From: Actinomycetes bacterium
GTDB lineage: Bacteria; Actinomycetota; Acidimicrobiia; Acidimicrobiales; Palsa-688
Direction: 5' to 3'
Length of the DNA: 9,637 nt
NCBI GenBank assembly: GCA_021827225.1
Contig: JAKAXG010000113.1
Span: 1-9,637 of the forward strand
Part shown: piece after piece, positions 1 through 5,698 of the stretch
Position numbering within the stretch: the first letter of the stretch is position 1
Layout: every line of letters begins with the position of its first letter
Notes under the pieces: model-generated
What the model was told of the DNA's origin: nothing
Seen by the model: the letters and a program-made list of their open reading frames with translations, nothing else
Databases searched by the model: none
Position numbers and translations under genes: made by a program

Positions 1-860
1 CCGGCCGCATCGTCGCCCGCGCGCTGGATCTGGGGGTCAACCTGATCGACACCGCCGAGATCTACGGCTTCGGGGCTTCCGAGCGCATCGTCGGCCGGGC
101 CATCGCCGGCCGGCGCGAGGAGGCGTTCGTGGCCACCAAGCTGTTCCCGGTGGCTCCGGTGGCGCCGGTCATCGAACGGCGGGAGAGAGCGAGCGCCCGC
201 CGGCTGGGGATCGACGTGGTGGACCTCTACCAGATCCACCAGCCCAACCCCCTGGTTCCCGTCCCGGTGCAGATGGACGGCATGCGCCGCCTGGTCGCCG
301 CCGGGAGGGTCCGCCACGTGGGGGTGAGCAACTTCAGCCTGGACCGCTGGCGGGACGCCGAGGCGGCGCTCGGGGCACCGGTGCTGTCCAACCAGGTCCG
401 CTTCAGCCTGGTCGACCGCCGGCCCCTGCCGGAGATGATCCCGTGGGCGGCCGGCCACGACCGGCTGGTGATCGCCTACAGCCCCCTGGGGCAGGGTCTG
501 CTCTCCGCCCGCTACGACGCCGCCTCCCCGCCTCCTGGCGGGGTGCGGGCCATGAACCCGCTGTTCCTGCCGGAGAACCTGGAGAAGGCCCGGGAGCTGC
601 TCGGCGCCCTCCGCGACGTCGCCGGCCGCCACGGCGCCACCCCGGCCCAGGTGGCCCTGGCCTGGGTGATCAGCCAGCCGAACGTGGTGGCCATCCCCGG
701 GGCCAGCAGCGTCGGCCAGCTCGAGCACAACGCGGCCGCCGCCGACCTCGAGCTGTCCCCCGACGATCAGGCCCAGCTGGACGGCGCCGCCGAGCGGTTC
801 CACCCGGTGGAGGGCCCGGCTGCCATGACCCGGCTGCTGCGCCGGCGCCTCCCCTTCTGA
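1..860 (+). CDS. Aldo/keto reductase, 5'-truncated by window edge
   Basis: This is an NAD(P)H-dependent oxidoreductase of the aldo/keto reductase family (TIM barrel, cytosolic), which reduces carbonyl compounds; the substrate is unknown. The frame is open from base 3 to the TGA at 858-860, giving 285 visible residues, and roughly 30-40 N-terminal residues lie outside the window. The catalytic tetrad is visible: Asp16 and Tyr21 in DTAEIYG, Lys46 in ATKLF, and His79 in YQIHQPN (numbered from the first full codon). Further family marks are GRVRHVGVSNFSL, IAYSPLGQGLLSARYD, and the C-terminal cofactor-binding segment AIPGASSVGQLEHN. A GTG at 129 is an internal Val, because the Asp and Tyr of the tetrad lie upstream of it. 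The segment after the Lys reads PVAPVAPV and is encoded by a 9-bp near-repeat, probably a small local duplication. The gene converges on the phosphotransferase with a 25-bp gap. Family assignment is secure. Confidence 0.93.
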   Translation, partial: GRIVARALDLGVNLIDTAEIYGFGASERIVGRAIAGRREEAFVATKLFPVAPVAPVIERRERASARRLGIDVVDLYQIHQPNPLVPVPVQMDGMRRLVAAGRVRHVGVSNFSLDRWRDAEAALGAPVLSNQVRFSLVDRRPLPEMIPWAAGHDRLVIAYSPLGQGLLSARYDAASPPPGGVRAMNPLFLPENLEKARELLGALRDVAGRHGATPAQVALAWVISQPNVVAIPGASSVGQLEHNAAAADLELSPDDQAQLDGAAERFHPVEGPAAMTRLLRRRLPF

Positions 861-862
861 GG

Positions 863-875
863 CCCGGAGGCCGGG
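863..875. terminator. Short GC hairpin between convergent genes
   Basis: CCCGG-AGG-CCGGG forms a 5-bp stem with a 3-nt loop in the 25-bp gap between the stop codons of the reductase (+) and the phosphotransferase (-). There is no T-tract. It could help end transcription in both directions, but so short a hairpin also arises easily by chance in DNA this rich in G and C. Confidence 0.3.
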
Positions 876-885
876 AGGCGGCCGG

Positions 886-1959
886 TCAGACCAGGAACTC
901 GAACGCGTCCAGGTCGACGATCTGGGCGGCCGCCCCGTTGGCCATGGTCGCGAACATGCGGTCGCCGCGCTCGGTGCGCTGCACCATGACCCCGGCGAAG
1001 ACGGCCATGAAGAACCCGCCGAAGCTGTACCGGCGGTAGTCCGCCCAGCAGCGGTCGAGGTCGTAGTCGCCGACGTCGTAGCTCGACAGGGCGGCGTGGT
1101 AGCGGCCCACCAGCTCCCGTTCGCAGCTCCGGCGCCGGTCCGGCGGCATGGCCGCGCCCAGGAAGTACGAGATGTCGGCGGTGCCGGTGCCGAGCTGCAC
1201 GGTCTGCCAGTCGAGGACCGTCAGCGGCCGGACGGAACCGTCCCCGGCGAAGAGCATGTTGTCCAGGCGGTAGTCGCAGTGGCAGAGGGTGGCGGTGGCC
1301 GGATCCGGCTCCGCCCAGGTGGTCGCCTGGGCCAGGCGGGAACCGACCTCCCGCGACTCGGGCGACAGGAGGGTGCCCATGCGCTCGGCGAAGGTGGGCC
1401 ACATCATGGCGACGATGGGACCCGGGGTCAGGGCGTTGTCCAGCTTCTCCGCCAGAAGCGGCACCCGGCGCAGGGTGGCGTCCCCCCAGCGGGGGCCGTG
1501 CAGGCGGGCGGCCTCCGTCACCGCCAGCGCCGCGTGGTCGACGCCGCAGCCGGCCAGCTGGTCGCCGACCGTCCCGTCGATGTCCTCGAGCACGAGCACC
1601 ACCCGGGCGGTGCCCGGCTCGCCCGCCGCGAACCAGCAGTGCGGCCGGGAGATGTCCACCGTGGGCGCCAGCTCCCGGTAGAACGCCACCTCGGTCTCGT
1701 AGGTCCGGGTCTGCACGCCGGCGGCCTGGCTGGCCGGGTCGGGTGAGGCGAACTTGAGCATGACCGAGTCGGGGCCCGGCCCGTCGCCGTCGTAGCTGAT
1801 CCGGCAGCGGATGTTGCAGCCGACCTGACCGGTTCCGACCGCTTCGGTGTCCACCGCGACGATGGACCGGTCCCCGATGGCCCCCGCCGAAGCGAGGACG
1901 TGGGTCAACCACCCGGGCGTTATGGACGCCGGCTCGTAGACCGGCGCGACCGCCGTCAC
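886..1959 (-). CDS. Phosphotransferase family protein (APH/ecdysteroid kinase-like)
   Basis: This is a predicted cytosolic ATP-dependent small-molecule kinase of the protein-kinase-like phosphotransferase fold (aminoglycoside phosphotransferase/EcKL group, about 350 residues); the substrate is unknown. From the GTG at 1957-1959 it has 357 residues. Visible elements are an N-lobe Lys (VMLKF, about residue 69), the hinge strand VVLVLEDIDG (about 120-129), the catalytic loop HCDYRLDN (His227, Asp229, Asn234) and the metal-binding VLDWQT (Asp250). The loop is normally HGD, so Cys228 is unusual. The C-terminal DYRRYSFGGFFMAV and VQRTERGDRMF resemble actinobacterial members. The frame stays open to 2181, with an ATG at 2017-2019. 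However, codons between 2019 and about 1980 mostly end in A or T, unlike the rest of the gene, and the family N-terminus (ITPGWL) begins shortly after the GTG. The ribosome binding site at the GTG is poor, so the start is tentative. The gene is divergent from the ABC importer operon. Confidence 0.85.
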   Translation of the reverse strand: MTAVAPVYEPASITPGWLTHVLASAGAIGDRSIVAVDTEAVGTGQVGCNIRCRISYDGDGPGPDSVMLKFASPDPASQAAGVQTRTYETEVAFYRELAPTVDISRPHCWFAAGEPGTARVVLVLEDIDGTVGDQLAGCGVDHAALAVTEAARLHGPRWGDATLRRVPLLAEKLDNALTPGPIVAMMWPTFAERMGTLLSPESREVGSRLAQATTWAEPDPATATLCHCDYRLDNMLFAGDGSVRPLTVLDWQTVQLGTGTADISYFLGAAMPPDRRRSCERELVGRYHAALSSYDVGDYDLDRCWADYRRYSFGGFFMAVFAGVMVQRTERGDRMFATMANGAAAQIVDLDAFEFLV

Positions 1960-2048
1960 GGAGCCCCGCCCGGCGATCCGGCGGCATCGAGCACGATCGT
2001 CATCAGCCAGACGGTACATGCCCGGCGCCGTCCCCGCCCGGAGCGGAA

Positions 2049-2070
2049 CCTGAGAGGTGCCTGAGAAGCA
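2049..2070. repeat. Tandem direct repeat CCTGAGA, 11-bp period
   Basis: CCTGAGA occurs at 2049-2055 and again at 2060-2066. The full 11-bp units CCTGAGAGGTG and CCTGAGAAGCA match at 8 of 11 positions. Two head-to-tail half-sites one helical turn apart are the arrangement bound by OmpR/PhoB-type response regulators (known for that family). The repeat lies about 19 bp upstream of the predicted -35 of the ABC operon, roughly -72 to -51 from the expected transcription start, a position suited to an activator. That it is an operator is inference. Confidence 0.4.
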
Positions 2071-2084
2071 TCGGGACATGATCG

Positions 2085-2114
2085 GTGAAATCCCGGGATG
2101 GGCGTGGCTAGAGT
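2085..2114 (+). promoter_or_regulatory. Predicted sigma70-type promoter of ABC operon
   Basis: The -10 is TAGAGT (2109-2114), a common actinobacterial TAnnnT form. The -35 candidate is GTGAAA (2085-2090; 4 of 6 matches to TTGACA) with an 18-bp spacer. The expected transcription start near 2120 leaves a leader of about 30 nt before the TTG start at 2150. This rules out the upstream in-frame ATG at 2057 as the translation start if this promoter is the main one. It was found by eye. Confidence 0.5.
2090..2099. promoter_or_regulatory. Perfect 10-bp palindrome in promoter spacer
   Basis: ATCCCGGGAT lies between the predicted -35 and -10 of the ABC operon. A dyad there would let a bound repressor block RNA polymerase. 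It could be chance, since short palindromes are common in GC-rich DNA. It is recorded because of its position. Confidence 0.3.
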
Positions 2115-2149
2115 GTCGCCACCCAAGACCGATTTGGGGGGGGAACTTA

Positions 2150-2986
2150 TTGTCGACCGATGTGCCAACGGCACGCGCCATGTCCGGGCGCGATGCTGAA
2201 TCAACCGACCGGGGACTGCTGGAGCTTCAGGAGATCACGGTGGATTTCGGGGGGCTGCGTGCCCTAGACGACGTCTCGCTGGAGGTCCGGCCGGGCCAGA
2301 TCGTGGGCGTCATCGGACCCAACGGAGCCGGCAAGACCACCTTGTTCAACGTGGCCTGCGGGTTCGTGCAGCCCCAGAGCGGACGGATCCGCTACGGAGG
2401 CCGGGAGCTGCGGCGACTGCGCCCCCACCGGCTGGCCCCGCTCGGCATCGCCCGCACGCTTCAGGGGGTGGGTCTCTGGAACGGGCTCACCCTGGTGGAG
2501 AACGTGATGACCGGGGGGCACACCTCGGCCCGGGTCGACGTGGCGTCGGCCATGCTCGGCATCAGGCGGTCGTCGCGATCGGAACGGGCCCTGCGGGGCC
2601 GGGCGATGGCCCTGCTCGAGCGGCTCGGCATCGACCAGTACGCCGAACAGCTGCCAACTGTCCTCCCCTACGCCATCCAGAAGCGGGCCAGCCTGGCCCG
2701 GGCGCTCATGGAGCAGCCGACGCTGCTGCTCCTCGACGAACCGGCCAGTGGTCTCTCGACGGCGGAGATGGACGACCTCAAGTCCCTCATGCTCGAACTG
2801 CGCCAGGACATGGGGATCCTCCTGGTGGAGCACCACATGGACCTGGTCATGGCCGTCTGCGAGCACCTGGTGGTGTTGAACTTCGGGCGGGTCATCTCGA
2901 CCGGCAGCCCGAGTGAGGTCCAGGCGGACCCCGAGGTGACCCGGGCCTATCTCGGCGAGGAGGTCGGAACCGATGCTCCGGATTGA
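2150..2986 (+). CDS. livG: Branched-chain amino acid-type ABC transporter ATP-binding protein (LivG-like)
   Basis: This is one of two ATPase subunits of a HAAT-family importer; ATP hydrolysis at the inner membrane face drives uptake. From the TTG at 2150 it has 278 residues. Visible elements are Walker A GPNGAGKTT (56-64, Lys62), IARTLQGVGLWNGLTLVENVM (Q-loop region), the signature LPYAIQKR (172-179), Walker B LLLLDEP (Asp196, Glu197) and the switch His228 in VEHHMDL. LivG-type members usually have LSYGQQ or LPYGxQ; here the conserved Gly is Ala175. The TTG was chosen because a G-rich run ending GGGGA sits about 5-6 nt upstream and because a promoter appears to lie at 2085-2114. The ATG at 2180 (268 residues) is an alternative, and an ATG at 2057 would start upstream of the promoter. 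It is the first gene of the operon and overlaps the next ATPase gene by 14 bp. The liv name reflects family membership; the substrate is not proven. Confidence 0.92.
   Translation: MSTDVPTARAMSGRDAESTDRGLLELQEITVDFGGLRALDDVSLEVRPGQIVGVIGPNGAGKTTLFNVACGFVQPQSGRIRYGGRELRRLRPHRLAPLGIARTLQGVGLWNGLTLVENVMTGGHTSARVDVASAMLGIRRSSRSERALRGRAMALLERLGIDQYAEQLPTVLPYAIQKRASLARALMEQPTLLLLDEPASGLSTAEMDDLKSLMLELRQDMGILLVEHHMDLVMAVCEHLVVLNFGRVISTGSPSEVQADPEVTRAYLGEEVGTDAPD
2958..2963 (+). promoter_or_regulatory. Ribosome binding site for second ATPase
   Basis: AGGAGG lies inside the end of the first ATPase gene, 9 nt before the ATG at 2973. It fixes that start and shows that the 14-bp overlap is real. Confidence 0.8.
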
Positions 2987-3680
2987 GGATCTGAGCGTCA
3001 GCTACGGAGCCGTCCGGGCGCTCGACGGCGTCAGCTTCGAGGCGTCACCAGGCCACATCACCGCCGTTCTCGGCGCCAACGGCGCCGGCAAGACCACGCT
3101 GTTGCGGACCATCAGCGGGCTGGTGCGCCCGCAGGCCGGCCGGGTGCGCCTCGACGACAAGGAACTGACGCACCTGGCCGCCGAGGACGTGGTCCGGCGG
3201 GGCGTCGTGCACGTACCCGAAGGTCGCGGCGTGATCGACGAGTTGACCGTCGAGGAGAACCTCCGGCTCGGCGGTCTGTGGCGGCGCGACCGGGCGGACA
3301 GCAGGCGGGCTCTCGACGAGGTGTACGAACTTTTTCCGCCTCTGGACCAACGCCGCCGGCGCGCCGGTGCCACCCTCTCCGGCGGCGAGCGCCAGATGCT
3401 CGCCATCGGCCGGGCCCTGATGGGACGGCCCCGGGTGCTGCTCCTCGACGAGCCGTCCCTCGGTCTGGCGCCGCGCATCACCGCCCAGATCATGGCGCTG
3501 CTCGGGGAGCTGACGCAGCGCTCGGGCCTGACCGTCGTGCTGGTCGAGCAGAACGCCCGCAGCGCCCTCTCGGTGGCCGAATGGGCCGTGGTCGTCCACC
3601 TGGGGCGCATCGTCGTCCAGGACCGGGCGGCCACGGTCGGCTCCGACGAGGGTCTCCGGCACCACTATCTGGGCTTCTAG
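2973..3680 (+). CDS. livF: Branched-chain amino acid-type ABC transporter ATP-binding protein (LivF-like)
   Basis: This is the second ATPase of the importer and pairs with the LivG-like subunit to form the nucleotide-binding dimer. It has 235 residues, the usual LivF length. Walker A is GANGAGKT (34-41, Lys40). The segment VVHVPEGRGVIDELTVEENL (about 78-97) is the LivF hallmark. The signature is LSGGERQ (135-141), Walker B is VLLLDEPSLGLAP (Asp159, Glu160), and LVEQN replaces the usual switch His, as is normal in LivF proteins. All motifs are intact, so if the altered signature in its partner weakens one ATP site, the other site should remain canonical. Translation is coupled to the upstream gene by overlap. 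The TAG stop is at 3678-3680. Confidence 0.95.
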   Translation: MLRIEDLSVSYGAVRALDGVSFEASPGHITAVLGANGAGKTTLLRTISGLVRPQAGRVRLDDKELTHLAAEDVVRRGVVHVPEGRGVIDELTVEENLRLGGLWRRDRADSRRALDEVYELFPPLDQRRRRAGATLSGGERQMLAIGRALMGRPRVLLLDEPSLGLAPRITAQIMALLGELTQRSGLTVVLVEQNARSALSVAEWAVVVHLGRIVVQDRAATVGSDEGLRHHYLGF

Positions 3681-3694
3681 CCCCCAGCCCTTTC

Positions 3695-3698
3695 AGGA
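3695..3698 (+). promoter_or_regulatory. Ribosome binding site for LivH-like permease
   Basis: AGGA lies 8 nt before the ATG at 3707. It selects this start over further upstream codons in a frame that stays open back through the preceding ATPase gene. Confidence 0.7.
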
Positions 3699-3706
3699 AA
3701 AAGACC

Positions 3707-4585
3707 ATGACCCAGTTCTTCGATCTCACCCTCAACGGCATCAGCGCCGGCATGATCTACGCCGCCGTCGCCCTCGGGCTGGTGCTCATCTGGCGGGCCA
3801 CCCGCATCGTGAACTTCGCCCAGGGTTCGATGGCCATGTTCACCACGTACATGGCGGTGACCCTCCTCGACCGCAAGGTCAGCTACTGGCTGGCCTTCGT
3901 GGTGGCACTGCTCATCGGCCTGGCCATGGGCGCGGTGGTGGAGGTGGTCCTCATCCGGCCCCTTCAGGGCAAACCGGAGCTGAACCCGGTCATCGTCACC
4001 CTCGGCCTGCTGATCCTCCTGGAGGGGATCATCGGCTCCACCTTCGGCGTGCAGAACCGGGGGTTCCCGGCGGCGTTCTCGCAGAGCGGGCTGACGGTGG
4101 GCCGCACCCGGATCTCGTTCTCCCACTTCGACGTGTTCATCCTCGTCGCGGTGATCGTGCTGATGCTGTTCATCCTGGTCCTGTTCCGGGGCACCGGCGC
4201 CGGCTTGCGCATGCGAGCCGCGGCGTTCGCACCGGAGAGCGCCCGCCTGGCCGGCGTCCGGGTGAACCGGGTGCTCGTCCTGGGCTGGGCCCTGGCGTCG
4301 CTGGCCGGTTCCCTGGCCGGGCTGCTGGTGGCCCCCACCGCGGCGTTCTCCCCCAACTACATGGACCTGATCCTGGTGTACGCCTTCACCGCCGCGGTGG
4401 TGGGCGGCCTGGACAGCCCCATCGGCGGCCTCGTCGGGGGGCTGGCCACCGGGCTGGCCCTCTCCTACGTCGGCGGCTACCTGGGATCCAGCCTGGAGCC
4501 GCTGGGGGCGGCGGCCATCCTGATAGTGGTCCTCATGGTCCGTCCCGAAGGGCTGTTCTCCCGGCCCGCCACCAGGAGGGTGTGA
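3707..4585 (+). CDS. livH: Branched-chain amino acid-type ABC transporter permease (LivH-like)
   Basis: This is a membrane permease subunit that forms half of the translocation channel. It has 292 residues, typical for LivH. Family marks are GLVLIWRATRIVNFAQGSMA (about 24-43), NPVIVTLGLLILLEGI (93-108), the cytoplasmic coupling stretch GLRMRAAAFAPESARLAGV (166-184) that contacts the ATPases, and MDLILVYAFTAAVVGGLDSP (219-238). Hydrophobic segments lie at about 11-30, 41-54, 60-86, 95-110, 141-161, 187-210, 221-235, 240-260 and 265-278, consistent with a polytopic membrane protein. The C-terminus VRPEGLFSR is typical. The gene starts 26 bp after the LivF-like gene and ends 3 bp before the LivM-like gene. 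Confidence 0.95.
   Translation: MTQFFDLTLNGISAGMIYAAVALGLVLIWRATRIVNFAQGSMAMFTTYMAVTLLDRKVSYWLAFVVALLIGLAMGAVVEVVLIRPLQGKPELNPVIVTLGLLILLEGIIGSTFGVQNRGFPAAFSQSGLTVGRTRISFSHFDVFILVAVIVLMLFILVLFRGTGAGLRMRAAAFAPESARLAGVRVNRVLVLGWALASLAGSLAGLLVAPTAAFSPNYMDLILVYAFTAAVVGGLDSPIGGLVGGLATGLALSYVGGYLGSSLEPLGAAAILIVVLMVRPEGLFSRPATRRV
4574..4579 (+). promoter_or_regulatory. Ribosome binding site for LivM-like permease
   Basis: AGGAGG lies at the very end of the LivH-like gene, 9 nt before a GTG at 4589. It supports the non-ATG start. Confidence 0.8.
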
Positions 4586-4588
4586 CCG

Positions 4589-5698
4589 GTGCCGCGGATC
4601 CGCAGCCTGCGGCTGCCCACCCAACCCCTCGTCCGTCATCTGATCCTGGCCGTCCTGGCCGGCGTCGGGTTCTGGCTGCTGACCTCCAACCTGGGCAGCT
4701 ACCGCGACTTCGAGATCGGCGAGATAGCCGTGTACGCCACCGTCGTCGCCGGGCTCAGCGTCCTCACCGGGGCCAACGGCCAGATCTCGCTCGGCCACGG
4801 TGCGTTCATGGCGGTGGGGGCCTACACCTTCGCCTACATGCAGATGCACACCAGCATGCCCATGGCCGTCGAGCTTCTGGCCGCCATCGCCGCCGCCGCC
4901 GTCCTGGGCCTGGTGGTGGGCATCCCGGCCACCCGCCTGAAGGGCCCGTATCTGGCCGGCATGACGCTGATCCTGGCCCTCGGCATCCCCCAGCTGGCCG
5001 ACAAGTACAACTCCATCTTCGGGGGGGACCAGGGCCTCACCACCCTCCCGCCGAACCCGCCGGGGTCGATCGACCCGCAGCGGTGGCTGGCCTGGATACA
5101 GATCCTGGGCGCGCTGCTGGTCATGGTGGTACTGGCCAACCTGCTGCGCAGCCGGTTCGGCCGGGCCATGCGCGCCGTGCGCGACAACGAGATCGCCGCG
5201 TCTCTCGCCGGCATCCACGTGCCGCGCACCAAGGTGCTGGCCTTCGTGGTCAGCGCCGCCTGCGCCGGCCTGGCCGGGGCGTTCCTGGGCCTGTCGACCG
5301 GGATCGTCAACACCGGGGAGTTCGCCCTCACCCTGTCGATCTACCTGCTGGCCGGGATGGTGCTCGGCGGGGCCGGGACGCTCGTCGGCGCCTGGTGGGG
5401 CGGGGTGGTGCTGGTGTTCCTGCCCCAGTGGTCGAGCAGCCTGTCGAAGGACTTCTCGCTGGGCAGCTCGGCCAGCGCCAACCTGGCCGTGGTCATCTAC
5501 GGCCTGGTTCTCATCGTGGTGATGATGCTCGCCCCCGGCGGCATCCAGGGCGGCATCCGCTGGCTGGCCCAGCGCGTCCTGCCGGGGCGCCGCCCCGGGT
5601 CGCTGCAACCGACCCCCGTCGCCGCCGGCGCCGGGTCACTACGGGAGCCGGACACCGGCACCCTGGCTACCAGCAACACGGAAAGGACCCCAACTTGA
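4589..5698 (+). CDS. livM: Branched-chain amino acid-type ABC transporter permease (LivM-like)
   Basis: This is the second permease and completes the membrane channel with the LivH-like subunit. It has 369 residues from a GTG start. The family signature NGQISLGHGAFMAVGAY is at 63-79, the substrate-path segment TRLKGPYLAGMTLILALGIP at about 115-134, and the cytoplasmic coupling loop GRAMRAVRDNEIAASLAGI at 191-209. The segment AGMVLGGAGTLVGAWWGGVV (about 255-274) is also typical. Hydrophobic spans cover residues 15-32, 45-60, 68-84, 92-112, 120-134, 168-185, 214-236, 247-280 and 299-315. The C-terminal tail (about 330-369) is hydrophilic, rich in Pro, Gly and Thr, and probably disordered. The stop codon overlaps the TTG start of the binding-protein gene by 4 bp. 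Confidence 0.95.
   Translation: MPRIRSLRLPTQPLVRHLILAVLAGVGFWLLTSNLGSYRDFEIGEIAVYATVVAGLSVLTGANGQISLGHGAFMAVGAYTFAYMQMHTSMPMAVELLAAIAAAAVLGLVVGIPATRLKGPYLAGMTLILALGIPQLADKYNSIFGGDQGLTTLPPNPPGSIDPQRWLAWIQILGALLVMVVLANLLRSRFGRAMRAVRDNEIAASLAGIHVPRTKVLAFVVSAACAGLAGAFLGLSTGIVNTGEFALTLSIYLLAGMVLGGAGTLVGAWWGGVVLVFLPQWSSSLSKDFSLGSSASANLAVVIYGLVLIVVMMLAPGGIQGGIRWLAQRVLPGRRPGSLQPTPVAAGAGSLREPDTGTLATSNTERTPT
5682..5687 (+). promoter_or_regulatory. Ribosome binding site for substrate-binding protein
   Basis: AAAGGA lies 7 nt before a TTG at 5695. It decides the start of the binding protein, whose frame otherwise stays open far upstream. Confidence 0.75.

Larger units (their letters stand above)
1960..2149. 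promoter_or_regulatory. Divergent control region between phosphotransferase and ABC operon
   Basis: This is the only stretch longer than 150 bp between clear coding parts in the left half, and it is less GC-rich than its surroundings. It holds a likely promoter for the ABC operon, a tandem direct repeat and a palindrome (listed separately). It should also contain the promoter for the phosphotransferase on the minus strand, but I could not pick out convincing -35/-10 elements for that gene. Confidence 0.6.

Noticed and set aside
129..131. GTG at 129 as the start of the aldo/keto reductase
   Set aside because: The catalytic Asp and Tyr are encoded upstream in the same frame, so the gene continues past the window edge.
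2057..2149. ATG at 2057 as the start of the first ATPase
   Set aside because: The first 30 codons have mixed third-position usage and no family similarity, and they overlap the predicted promoter and repeat. The TTG at 2150 fits better.
1960..2181. N-terminal extension of the phosphotransferase up to 2019 or 2181
   Set aside because: Codons just after the ATG at 2019 mostly end in A or T, unlike the rest of the gene, and the extension shows no family similarity.
3677..5608. A 643-codon open frame on the minus strand across both permease genes
   Set aside because: It is rich in His, Gln, Gly and Asp with no recognisable domain, and lies exactly opposite two unmistakable permeases. This is the usual antisense shadow of GC-biased third positions.
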